A stretch of 64,000 bases of DNA from CAIWHR01 sp963734085 (GTDB taxonomy: Bacteria; Pseudomonadota; Gammaproteobacteria; Burkholderiales; Casimicrobiaceae), in NCBI GenBank assembly GCA_963734085.1, contig CAVTFT010000019.1:248001-312000 (forward strand). Direction: 5' to 3'. Below the pieces are notes generated by a model. That model made no database searches, was not told the DNA's origin, and saw only the letters and a list, made by a program, of their open reading frames with translations. The translations under genes were made by a program, and so were the position numbers. Below are positions 1 to 7,503 of this stretch, in pieces (within the stretch, counting starts at the first letter, position 1; every line of letters starts with the position of its first letter).

Positions 1-789
1 AAGCTGCGGCAGCGGTGGCTGGCACGGCACGTGAGCCGGCGACTGGCTGCCGGCTGGTCGCCGCAGCAAATTGCCGCGCGGCTGAGACGTGATTACCCTC
101 ACGACATGAGCAAGCGTATCTCGCACGAAACAATTTACGCGGGAATTTACATCGTCCCGCGCGGCGAGCTGCGCAAGACGTTGGTGGCCTGTCTGGGGCA
201 GCATCGCAAGGTTAGACGGCCGCGGCACCGCAGCAGCGAGCGGCGCGGCCAGATCCCCAACCGCACGCCGAATGCCTTGCCGCCGCTCGAAGTCGAGACC
301 CGGCTCATTCCCGGCCACTGGGAGGGGGATCTGTTCAAGGGACGCCGTAACGGTTCTGCCGTCGGCAGCCTGGTTGAACGCACCACCCGCCTGGTGTTGC
401 TGGCACGCATCCCGGGACTGGATTCGCGCAGTGTCTGCCAAGGCTTTGCGCGCAAGTTGCAGGCGGTTCCGCAGCCGTTGCGCAAGTCCATGACCTACGA
501 TCAGGGTCGCGAAATGGCCCGGCATGAGCTGCTCAGCAAGCGGTTCCGGTTGCAAATCTACTTCGCCGATCCGCACAGCCCCTGGCAACGGGGGTCCAAC
601 GAAAATACGAACGGCCTGTTGCGCCAATACTTGCCGAAGAGCGCCGATCCGGCCGGCCTGTCGCAACGGGACCTCAATGCCGTCGCGGCGCGGCTCAATA
701 ACCGCCCGCGGGAGACCCTGAACTGGATGACCCCGAACGAAGCGTGGGAGGCTCAATTGAAATCGCTCAACGTTGCACTTGGAACTTGA
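1..789 (+). CDS. IS30-family transposase, 5' end cut by window edge
   Basis: The reading frame is open from base 1, so the N-terminal helix-turn-helix lies outside the window. About 262 residues remain. The DDE catalytic core is visible: Asp in the HWEGDLFKG segment, Asp in the MTYDQGREM segment, and Glu in the SNENTNGLLRQYLP segment, all standard IS30 signatures. It would catalyse cut-and-paste or circle-mediated movement of its own element. The element probably ends just after the stop codon, near base 800. It borders the decayed TIGR02270 array and may have cut that array's outer end. The visible part has no frameshift, so the enzyme could be active. Confidence 0.93.
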   Translation, partial: KLRQRWLARHVSRRLAAGWSPQQIAARLRRDYPHDMSKRISHETIYAGIYIVPRGELRKTLVACLGQHRKVRRPRHRSSERRGQIPNRTPNALPPLEVETRLIPGHWEGDLFKGRRNGSAVGSLVERTTRLVLLARIPGLDSRSVCQGFARKLQAVPQPLRKSMTYDQGREMARHELLSKRFRLQIYFADPHSPWQRGSNENTNGLLRQYLPKSADPAGLSQRDLNAVAARLNNRPRETLNWMTPNEAWEAQLKSLNVALGT

Positions 790-880
790 GAGCGCCCTTG
801 GACAAAGTTGCCGAGACTGAATTCCCAGACTTTCTTGCCAATGGCAACTCCCGTGTTTACCTTAACCCACTATTTGCGGT

Positions 881-1045
881 TCAGCTCCGATACCACAGCC
901 AGCCGGCCACGATCGCAAAGATCCCGCCCGTCAGCAACCAGGCTTTCACGGCTGGACCAACGCTTCCATTATCGCGAGCCAGCCGCAGCGTCGCGACAAT
1001 CAGGAACACGACGGCAAGCACGGCCAGAATGTACTTGGCAGCCAT
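881..1045 (-). CDS. 54-residue membrane protein, copy A
   Basis: This small ORF encodes two hydrophobic segments (about residues 4-20 and 34-52), split by a short polar stretch with Arg, Asp and Asn. It ends in GWLWYRS. A near-copy of identical length lies at 2331-2495, and the two differ only at scattered residues, mostly in the central loop. That pattern of conserved length and frame supports real coding. Each copy starts 5 bases after the stop of a TIGR02270 C-terminal remnant, so it probably was the downstream partner of that gene. The function is unknown. A role as an inner-membrane immunity or accessory protein is only a guess from position. Confidence 0.55.
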   Translation of the reverse strand: MAAKYILAVLAVVFLIVATLRLARDNGSVGPAVKAWLLTGGIFAIVAGWLWYRS

Positions 1046-1050
1046 TCCGA

Positions 1051-1212
1051 TCAGGTGACTTTGGCGAGCCAGCGCTTATGCCGCCACGCCGGGGCGCTGG
1101 TTGGAAACAGTGGCGCGCCCGGCTGCAACAGCGATAGGTAGAGCGCAGCGGCGATGCGCTGGCGCTGACAGCCCTCACGCAGCACGCGTTCGAGTTCCCT
1201 CGGATTGGATTG
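1051..1212 (-). pseudogene. TIGR02270 family C-terminal remnant, copy A
   Basis: The minus frame reads RVLREGCQRQRIAAALYLSL, then a tail ending in RRW-type residues (KRWLAKVT) and a stop at 1051. This matches the C-terminus of the intact TIGR02270 protein at 7500-8747, which has GYQRQRRGAAIELARL and WQRRRLAI at the same places. Only about 50 residues survive. Everything upstream is replaced by the end of a GNAT gene whose stop lies at 1215. It is therefore a fragment left by recombination, not a functional gene. Confidence 0.75.
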
Positions 1213-1214
1213 CA

Positions 1215-1677
1215 TCAGGGACGCAGCATGTCGCGGTACACGCCGGGTGTAGAACCTTCGATCTCAGTGGCACCCGCGATACGACGAAAGAAATCGGCCG
1301 CACCGACCGCTCCGGCGACTGCATACGCGTATCCGACGGACCGCATGTCCTGCAGACAGGCCCGTAGCAGCGCCGCACCGATGCCGCGAGTGCGCTCGGC
1401 GGCCGCTACGCCAATCGGACCGACGAAGCCACGCGCGGTCGTGTCGTAGCAGGAGAAACCCACTACGGCCTCGGCCCGCAGCGCGATGAAGAGACTGAAC
1501 GGGCCGGTTGTTGACGGCAACCCGCGCCTCGCTCGCCCAGCTGGCTGAAAACTCTCGTGCTACCCATTGGCAGACCAGGTCGTGTTCGGGTGCGATTGGT
1601 TTTCGGCAGAATGTACCTGCTGGCAGGGAGATGCCCTCCATGGCGGGCAGATCGTAAAGCTTGATCAGCATGTCCAT
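1215..1677 (-). pseudogene. GNAT-family N-acetyltransferase, frameshifted
   Basis: Two overlapping minus frames together give a protein of about 150 residues. The N-terminal part begins MDMLIKLYDLPAMEG at 1677. The C-terminal part holds the acetyl-CoA-binding motif A, with the RGIGAALLRACL segment (Arg/Gln-x-x-Gly-x-Gly/Ala type), and ends at 1215. The frames switch near 1505-1512, so one base is lost or gained there. GNAT enzymes move an acetyl group from acetyl-CoA to an amine; the substrate cannot be read from the sequence. The gene sits between TIGR02270 remnants, as if it arrived by the same recombination events. The frameshift could be a sequencing artefact, in which case this is an intact gene. 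Confidence 0.7.
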
Positions 1678-1747
1678 AAAGCGACCCTTGCCCGCGTCTT
1701 CCGGCCTCCGCAACCTCGACGAGCTTTCTTTAGTCGACGTCCAACTT

Positions 1748-2330
1748 TCAAGTTAGTTTGGACAACCAACGTTGTTGCCGCCATGCCGGCGCAGCCGTAT
1801 TGAAGAGCGGCGTTCCAGGCTGCAGCAAGGAGAGATATTCTGCCGCCGCGATACGTTGGCGCTGAAAGCCTTCTTTCAACACCCGAAGGCAGTGATTGCG
1901 CGAAACCGGCTCACCCATGAAGTAGCGTGTGCCGGCGACGAAACGCGCTTGATTCGCTGACCACCAGCGCTGCAGCCGCTCCAGGTCGGGCCAGGGCAGG
2001 CTATCGTCAGGATCCATGTCGACGTTGTCGTCCTCCGGGTTGTCGTTCGGTCCGGACTCCACACTCGCCGGCGGTTTGCGATCCAGATCGAGGTGCGCGA
2101 GATCGAGGCCTGTGATGAACGTGAATGCCTCGCCCGCGAGGCGCGTGACTCCGCGCGTCAGGTACGGCTTCAACCAGAGAAGACAACTTGTCGAGACCGG
2201 CAGCCTGAGCGGATTGAATGGCACCGACCGTAGCGACGAAGACATGACCCGTACCCGGCGACTCGAGCGCTGCTGCATAATGTTCACGCAGGCTTCCTCC
2301 AATGGAGGTTGGCGCATAGCCAATGATTGT
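1748..2330 (-). pseudogene. TIGR02270 family relic with internal deletion
   Basis: The C-terminal half is clear: RLAGEAFTFITGLDL, an acidic linker (about NPEDDNVDMDPDD), a WPDLERLQRWW segment, YFMGEPVSRNHCLRVLKEGF, and an end at RWLSKLT with the stop at 1748. All of these align in order with the intact protein at 7500-8747. Just upstream, in another frame, is AALESPGTGHVFVATVGAIQ, which resembles the N-terminal part of the same family (about residues 80-110). The middle of the gene, some 190 residues, is missing, and the two ends are joined out of frame near 2140-2160. The 5' boundary is uncertain. Confidence 0.65.
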
Positions 2331-2495
2331 TCAATTTCGGTACCACAGCCAGCCAGCCACGATCGCAAATATCCCGCCCGTAACAAACCAGGCCTTCACG
2401 GCCGGACCGAAGCGACCATCGACCCGCACAAGCCGGAGCGTCGCGACAATCAGGAACACGACGGCAAGCGTGGCCAGAATGTACTTGGCAGCCAT
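2331..2495 (-). CDS. 54-residue membrane protein, copy C
   Basis: This is the second copy of the small two-helix protein at 881-1045, with the same length and the same end (GWLWYRN). Substitutions cluster in the loop, which reads VRVDGRFG here. The start codon lies 5 bases after the stop of the TIGR02270 remnant at 2501-2673, the same spacing as in copy A. Keeping an intact frame while the neighbouring TIGR02270 gene decays is notable. No known family was recognised. Confidence 0.55.
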   Translation of the reverse strand: MAAKYILATLAVVFLIVATLRLVRVDGRFGPAVKAWFVTGGIFAIVAGWLWYRN

Positions 2496-2500
2496 TCCGA

Positions 2501-2673
2501 TCAGGTGACTTTGGCGAGCCAGCGCCTTTGCCGCCACGCCGGGGCGCTGGTAGGAAACACCGGCGTTCCCGGCTGCAACAGCGAGAGGTATAACGCGGCG
2601 GCGATGCGCTGACGCTGGTAGCCCTCCCGCAGCACGCGCCGCGCCAATTGTCGACATTGACCGGTTCGCCCAT
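2501..2673 (-). pseudogene. TIGR02270 family C-terminal remnant, copy C
   Basis: The minus strand reads MGEPVNVDNW in one frame, then, after a one-base shift near 2635-2640, RVLREGYQRQRIAAALYLSL and a tail ending QRRWLAKVT at 2501. It is the last 55 or so residues of a TIGR02270 protein; the rest is missing. It lies directly after the stop of the 244-residue gene at 2713, so the deletion removed the space between the two. Confidence 0.72.
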
Positions 2674-2712
2674 GAAGTTCCGGTCAGATCAGTCGTGGGG
2701 ATGGTCGTATCG

Positions 2713-3447
2713 TTACGAAAGCGTATACGGCACCCCCTCGAATCGAAGATCCTCGAGATCGCCTTCTGCCGCGAGAAAGGGATTTTCCTCAGCGCGGGCC
2801 TGTAGCAACACACCCTGTAAGAACGCCCGGTCGCGAACAATGTCCACGGGGACGGCAGGGTTCAAGCTATCCCGGCCGATAAGCTGACCCAGATGTTCGC
2901 CAATGCGCTCCTCGAACACATCCTCGAACGGATCCTCGGGCGGCACCGGGTAGACGTCGACGAACCGCTTCAGCGTGGCTTGCAACCAGCGCTCGAATGG
3001 ACGCGTGTCGGGGAGCACGTGAAACGCCAGTTGATACACGAACTCGAGGGATGCGTAGGTATCGGCCTGAAAGGCGTGTGCCTGCCTGAAGCCCTCTTCA
3101 AGAAAGGTGAATGCGCACCACAGGGGACCTTCGACCGGGCCGAGCCATTCTTCCCGGGTCAGCTCGAAGAACATGAGATACCGCGGATCGACCGTGCCGC
3201 ACCACGCGGCCTCGAGAATTTTTGCCGGTTCATCGCGCCGATGTAGCCCATCGAACCGCCATACGATCCACTCGTAGAGGCCGACCAGCAGCACCAGGCG
3301 CGCCCGGACGGACATCTCCGGCGCGGCGTCGAGCACATCGGACGGGTCGCCGGAGAAGTCGGCGTCGACGCGCGCATCGTCCCAACGGAAGCGAACCGTG
3401 CGCCGGTCGACCTTCCCGAATTCAATCCACGATGGACGGCTCAACAT
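2713..3447 (-). CDS. Hypothetical protein, 244 aa, paralogue of the next upstream gene; possible immunity protein
   Basis: This intact ORF shares length and layout with the neighbour at 3455-4189. Both have an MSVRARL/ISVRASF helix, a WxxxRF-type segment, LEAAWCGTVDPRY (LEAAWAATIDWRY in the neighbour), and a C-terminal NP(F/Y)L ... G(V/F)xGxPY tail. It has no signal peptide and no membrane helix, so it should be cytoplasmic and mainly helical. It starts 7 bases after the neighbour's stop and is the second gene after the candidate deaminase toxin. In T6SS islands that place is usual for immunity genes, often duplicated. The function is inferred from position only; I do not recognise a named family. 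Confidence 0.8.
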   Translation of the reverse strand: MLSRPSWIEFGKVDRRTVRFRWDDARVDADFSGDPSDVLDAAPEMSVRARLVLLVGLYEWIVWRFDGLHRRDEPAKILEAAWCGTVDPRYLMFFELTREEWLGPVEGPLWCAFTFLEEGFRQAHAFQADTYASLEFVYQLAFHVLPDTRPFERWLQATLKRFVDVYPVPPEDPFEDVFEERIGEHLGQLIGRDSLNPAVPVDIVRDRAFLQGVLLQARAEENPFLAAEGDLEDLRFEGVPYTLS

Positions 3448-3454
3448 GCTCGTG

Positions 3455-4189
3455 CTACTTGGCCGGTTTGGGATAAGGCTCGCCCTTGAAGCCGTCCGCC
3501 TGCATCTCAGCGGCCTTCCGGAGATAGGGATTGCGCGACGAACTGAGCGTTGCCAGAAACCGCGCCTGAGACGCCGACACTGCCTCTTTGCTCCACTTGA
3601 AATCAGGATCGTAAAAGTCAGGAGGCACTGGCGTCTCTTTTTGTATCGGTGCGTTCGTCGCGGAGTAATGGGCCTTGGCCTTGCGCAACGACTCCGTCAG
3701 CCATTTATCGAACCCGGCCTTTTTCGGCGTGACATGCCGAGCGAGAAGGGCCATCTCCAGCGTCGTTCCACGCACGCCCTTGTTCTGGACTTTACGATAG
3801 GTCTTTATGTAGTAGTCCTGTAGATAGGTGAGAAATCGTGCCGCCATCCAAACAGGTTCCCCGATGGGATCGGGAGCGGGACCGCTGCGGGGCGATACTG
3901 GTCTCGGCAGATTTGCATAGCGCCAATCGATCGTGGCGGCCCAGGCTGCCTCGAGACGCAACAAGGCATCAGAGATGTCCGCCTTGTGCTGCAGTCGCGC
4001 AAATATCCATGCGCTACACGCAACGCCCAGCGCGAAGCTTGCGCGAACGCTGATCTCTTCGAGCGCATCCCAGAGTTTGGGGTGGTTCTCGCCCGGAACT
4101 GCGAAGAACCCATTCGATATCACACGGGACCACTTGTAATCGACAGGGGCATCCAAATCAGTATTCGCCAGGTAATCTGGAAGTGTCAT
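3455..4189 (-). CDS. Hypothetical protein, 244 aa, next to candidate toxin; possible immunity protein
   Basis: This intact ORF starts with MTLPDYLANTDLD. It is predicted soluble and mostly helical, with no signal peptide. It is a diverged paralogue of 2713-3447: the shared core is ALEEISVRASFALG followed by LEAAWAATIDWRY, and both end with an NPYLRKA / NPFLAAE segment and a GxPY motif. The C-terminal half is Lys-rich (FDKWLTESLRKAKAHY). It starts 48 bases after the stop of the deaminase-like gene and is read in the same direction, so the two are probably co-transcribed. A role in neutralising that toxin is plausible but untested. It could also be a structural accessory gene of the VgrG island. 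Confidence 0.8.
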   Translation of the reverse strand: MTLPDYLANTDLDAPVDYKWSRVISNGFFAVPGENHPKLWDALEEISVRASFALGVACSAWIFARLQHKADISDALLRLEAAWAATIDWRYANLPRPVSPRSGPAPDPIGEPVWMAARFLTYLQDYYIKTYRKVQNKGVRGTTLEMALLARHVTPKKAGFDKWLTESLRKAKAHYSATNAPIQKETPVPPDFYDPDFKWSKEAVSASQARFLATLSSSRNPYLRKAAEMQADGFKGEPYPKPAK

Positions 4190-4237
4190 GTTTCCTCACT
4201 GTTGGTGTCTTCGTGACTAAATCAATCTCGGCGCTCA

Positions 4238-4957
4238 TCAACCAATTCCGGGAGACGGGTTTCCATCAACGCGCTCAGACAGGTTCGCGTACCCATCCAC
4301 GGCCTGGCAGTCCTCCTCTGTGACTTCTTCCTTTTTGTTGTCCTTGCTGCAAATGAAAATCTTGATTTCACACTCCTTCGCGCATGACACATCATGGCGA
4401 AGCAATGCTGACACGGCATCCCGACTCGGTTCCCTGCTTTAGCTTTCCCGATCGCCAGTTGATCTTGAAGGTGATGCTGCCGCCCGTCATGGCCGAGCCC
4501 GTATTGCTCAGGCAATTGATACTCTTGGCTTCTGAGTGAGCCCCCGCGCCGCCGCCGGGATGGAGGTGCGACCCCCCGCACAGGACGCCTGCTTTCTCTT
4601 TCTTTTTCTCGTGTTTCTTGGCCTTGCTCGCGCGGTCCTTCTTGTTCAATACCCTGCTTCTGTTCGAGGTGCCGCCGCCGCACCCGCCGTTGCCAATCAG
4701 GGCGTTTGCAGTGCCGCTACTCGAAGTGGTAGCCGACCCCCTTGGCCCCGGAACCGTGCTGCTGACACTGCCTACCGTCATCCCCTTGCCCTTGGCCTTC
4801 TTCAGGGCGGCCTTGTCTTCCTTGGTCTTCCTTTTCTTGCTTTCGAGCTCTTAATGATCGCGGCACGGGCCTTTTTGTTCGCGTCATCCATCTCCGCGCA
4901 GACATCGGCGGACCCGAGTTTCGGTGCGCCTTGGTCGACCGAGGTTGAGACGTTCAT
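4238..4957 (-). pseudogene. Candidate T6SS effector with deaminase-like zinc motifs, frameshifted
   Basis: Three overlapping minus frames join into one protein of 240 residues once three missing bases are restored near 4850, 4421 (a G run) and 4383. Positions use that reconstruction. The N-terminal third is charged and Lys-rich, followed by TVGSVSSTVPGPRGSATTSS (61-80) and a Gly/Cys-rich stretch. The C-terminal half has AHSEAK (His141, Glu143) and MPCQHCFAMMCHA (Cys183, Cys186), then a strand IKIFICSKDN. An HxE motif plus a PCxxC motif is the zinc site of the cytidine-deaminase superfamily, which includes bacterial toxin deaminases. The gene begins 10 bases after a DUF4150 PAAR-like gene and is followed by two possible immunity genes. 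The enzymatic call is an inference from motifs; another zinc-binding fold is possible. Confidence 0.6.
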
Positions 4958-4967
4958 AGCAGAGAGC

Positions 4968-5357
4968 TTACTGGTTGTTGTTGAACGTGACATCGAGGAA
5001 GCGGGTGGCGTTCTCCCCCTCGATCTTGACGTCGAACGACCACGCCTGGGCGACGGTCTTACCCTGGATGCAATGGTCGATGACGTTCATCCCGAACGAT
5101 TTCGTCGCCGCCTCATCGCCGCTGCACTTGCTGTAGTTCGACTCGCTCTGCTTTCCGACCTGATCGCCGCCCATTTCGACCGACTTCGAGCCCTTGGCCG
5201 TGTCGCTCGCCTGCGCGAAGTTCGGGTACGGGATCGGGAGAGGTCCCGCAGGAGGGCTCGGCGGCGATAGGCAGACGTCCGGCATCGCTCCCGCGATATT
5301 GGTGTCGTCCTTGGCACCCGAGAGCTCGCGACCGTTCGCAAATACGTTCTTGCTCAT
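4968..5357 (-). CDS. DUF4150 domain, PAAR-like T6SS spike-tip protein
   Basis: This intact ORF of 129 residues begins MSKNVFANGRELSG and contains PDVCLSPPSPPAGPLPIPYP and DEAATKSFGMNVIDHCIQG, both typical of the DUF4150 (PAAR-like) family. Such proteins form a cone that caps the VgrG trimer and often carries or recruits a toxin. Here the toxin domain is not fused but is encoded by the next gene, 10 bases on. The preceding genes are DUF2169 and a thiolase-like protein, which commonly accompany PAAR-type effectors. The start is clear: the ATG at 5357 gives the canonical N-terminus. Confidence 0.88.
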   Translation of the reverse strand: MSKNVFANGRELSGAKDDTNIAGAMPDVCLSPPSPPAGPLPIPYPNFAQASDTAKGSKSVEMGGDQVGKQSESNYSKCSGDEAATKSFGMNVIDHCIQGKTVAQAWSFDVKIEGENATRFLDVTFNNNQ

Positions 5358-5369
5358 ATTCCCTATTCC

Positions 5370-6402
5370 TTAAACGGCGTTGGCCACGAAAGCGAACCGA
5401 TGTCCATCATCGCTGCCGAGATGACACAACGCGTTGCGTCCGGGCGCATAGCCATGTCGCAAGGCATGCCACGCCCAGGCGAGAATGCAGGGCAGGATCG
5501 CCGCGCCCACCTCGCCGAGGAATCGACCGGGTGCCAGAGGGGAAGAGGCCTCGCACGCGGAATTTGATCGAGACGCCCCGCCGCAAACATCGCTTCCTTG
5601 AATTTGTAGTGTTCGCCCGACAAGTCCGTCACCCGGAAGCTGATCTCGGGCATGCCGATCTGCGCACTGTGGAGCGCCGCCCTGATCGCGTTCGTCAGGC
5701 CGGTCGCGCGCAACGGCTTGGTCGCCTCGATCGTCGCGCTTTCCTGCGCGTAGCCGATGCCGGAGATGCGCAGTCCTCCTCGTTTCCCGGCGCCGCGCCA
5801 ATCAGCATGGCGGCGCCCGCTTCGCCGGGTAGAAACCCGTTGAAGTTCCTCGGAGTGAGGAGACGCCGACGTGCGGAGTAGGCGTTGATCGTCGGCCGAT
5901 CGAGCAGCGTGTCCACGCCGGCAATCAGCACGTGCTCGGCGACACCGGCGTCGATCAGCCGCTGTGCCTGCAACAACGCAAACGCACAGCCCGCCTGGTC
6001 GCCCGCATAAATCCGGGATTCGCGGCACGGCGTCGCACCGAGCCGTCGATAGATCTGACCCACGAGACTGGCTTCAAGGTCCTGCGGGTCGCCCGGGACG
6101 ATCCGGACAGGCGACGCCAATCAACAACGGCACACGCGCGGTGTCGGATTGACCGGCTGAGATGAGACACTCCTCGATTGCCGGCGTCACCAGGTCCGCC
6201 AGCAAGGCCGTGCCGCCATGCCGCTGCGGAAGCGAGACGCGTGCGCACCGCACCTGCTCCCCGGATTCGAAATCCGGCCACGTCTCGGCACGCACGCCGC
6301 TGACGCGCGCCCGCAGTGCGGCAAGAGTGGCGGGGGCGTTGTAGCCCACTCCGGTGACCATTCCGCACGCGATGACGTCAGCGTCGTCGCCGCCGGGCTC
6401 AT
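5370..6402 (-). pseudogene. T6SS-associated thiolase / beta-ketoacyl-synthase-like protein, frameshifted
   Basis: At least four minus frames combine into about 345 residues. In order these are MSPAATTLTSS (start at 6402), ACGMVTGVGYNAPATLAALR, YRRLGATPCRESRIYAGDQA, AEHVLIAGVDTLLD, GFLPGEAGAAMLIG, GIGYAQESATIEATKPLR and a tail ending FAFVANAV at 5370. The layout is that of the condensing-enzyme fold. Frames switch near 6370, 6090, 5775 and 5520. Homologues occur in T6SS islands between vgrG and PAAR-effector genes; in Pseudomonas aeruginosa PA0098 next to tse7 is, as I recall, one such case. A true synthase activity is unlikely and a chaperone or adaptor role is more often suspected. The start overlaps the reconstructed DUF2169 stop by an ATGA. 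Confidence 0.72.
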
Positions 6403-6462
6403 GACGTCGGCTTTCCGCGACGCGCGGCCACGAGCGCGGCGAGGCTCGGATAGTATTCCTTG

Positions 6463-7503
6463 TCAGCGCGCCGCGCGCGGTGCCACCCCCGCGTTCTTTC
6501 TCCAACGATCGTTTCCTTCGACATCGAAGAGACTCTTGCCCAGCGCAAGGCTCGTCCGCCACGTCAGAGTGAAGCGCCCATGGTCCGGCTCGAGCACGAT
6601 GGTGTCGAGCACGGCATCGCTGGTCACGTCACGCCCGCGATAGGGAATGAACGTGACTGGCATTCGCCGGGAGGGAAGCCGGAAGGAGCGGTGACCGTCC
6701 GGGGTGAGATTTCGCAGCACCACCGGCTCACCTCCCTGCGGGTATGGGATCCATTGGTCTTGCGCGGCCGATTGAAAGTATCGATAGTCGAAGTCCTTCG
6801 GCCAGAACGGAGAATCGTTGTCGAGCCACTCCTGGTCGTAGGTACCGGCGTACCCGGCCCGCGGTGACCAGTTCCGGCCCACCGGCGAGAACGATACCGG
6901 CCGATACGAACCGGTGTGAGCGGTGACGCGCTCGTCGAGTGCCTCCGTGTTCGGCAGCGGTTTCCCGTCGATCTGGTCGGTGCGTTTCCAGTAGCCGCGC
7001 CCGACCGGGTTCGGCGTATAGGTGAAGACTTTTCCGTCGCGAGCCTCCGACGTTCGGTCGGTGCCGCCGTAGGCGACATCGTAGCTGATAGGCATGACGG
7101 AGAATGGCCGCGCGTCACCGGCGACGACGCCGCCGAGTCCCTTGCTCCAGTTGCGATCGCCAACCACGGCGAATTGCTTCACCATACCCGCCACCTGCAC
7201 ACCCACTTGCAGGCGTCGCGCCGCCTTCCCTGGGGGTGCGTGGGCGCTGCCTACGACCAACACGTCGCAAAAAGGCTTCCGGTGTGCAAAGTCGGTTTCG
7301 TACCGTGGTGCCGATAGACCCGGTTCGCCCGTAAAAGAGTCCGCCTGAATGAGGGGTACGGCTTCCGGCAAAGGTTCTGCCTCCTCACCGTTCGACGGCA
7401 GCCGGTAGGTCGCCTTGGCGATCACAATGAGCATCTCGCGTCCGTCGGGTTCGTACCCAGGCGTCCAAGCCGCCTCACATTGAGAGACGATCGTGAGTTT
7501 CAT
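6463..7503 (-). CDS. DUF2169 protein, T6SS effector adaptor/chaperone family
   Basis: The ATG at 7503 gives MKLTIVSQCEAAWTPGYEPD and overlaps the TIGR02270 stop by 4 bases (ATGA), which shows tight translational coupling. Family landmarks are FAHRKPFCDVLVVGSAHAPP, YDVAYGGTDRT, NPVGRGYW, FSPVGRNWSPRAGYAGTYDQ and WLDNDSPFWPKDFDYRYFQ. DUF2169 proteins load PAAR-type effectors onto VgrG; the Agrobacterium Tde2 system is a known example. The ORF ends at 6463 after 346 residues. A different frame just after it reads KEYYPSLAALVAARRG and stops at 6399, which is the usual C-terminus of the family. One base is therefore probably missing or extra near 6520, and the true gene ends at 6399. Confidence 0.88.
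   Translation of the reverse strand: MKLTIVSQCEAAWTPGYEPDGREMLIVIAKATYRLPSNGEEAEPLPEAVPLIQADSFTGEPGLSAPRYETDFAHRKPFCDVLVVGSAHAPPGKAARRLQVGVQVAGMVKQFAVVGDRNWSKGLGGVVAGDARPFSVMPISYDVAYGGTDRTSEARDGKVFTYTPNPVGRGYWKRTDQIDGKPLPNTEALDERVTAHTGSYRPVSFSPVGRNWSPRAGYAGTYDQEWLDNDSPFWPKDFDYRYFQSAAQDQWIPYPQGGEPVVLRNLTPDGHRSFRLPSRRMPVTFIPYRGRDVTSDAVLDTIVLEPDHGRFTLTWRTSLALGKSLFDVEGNDRWRKNAGVAPRAAR

Larger units (their letters stand above)
2331..2673. repeat. Direct repeat, copy C of the 881-1212 unit
   Basis: About 300 bases here repeat the stretch at 881-1195 in the same orientation. Both carry the 54-residue membrane ORF followed on the plus strand by the TIGR02270 C-terminal piece. Most positions are identical by eye, with a few small differences. 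The unit marks a past tandem duplication of a TIGR02270 plus membrane-protein cassette. Confidence 0.75.
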
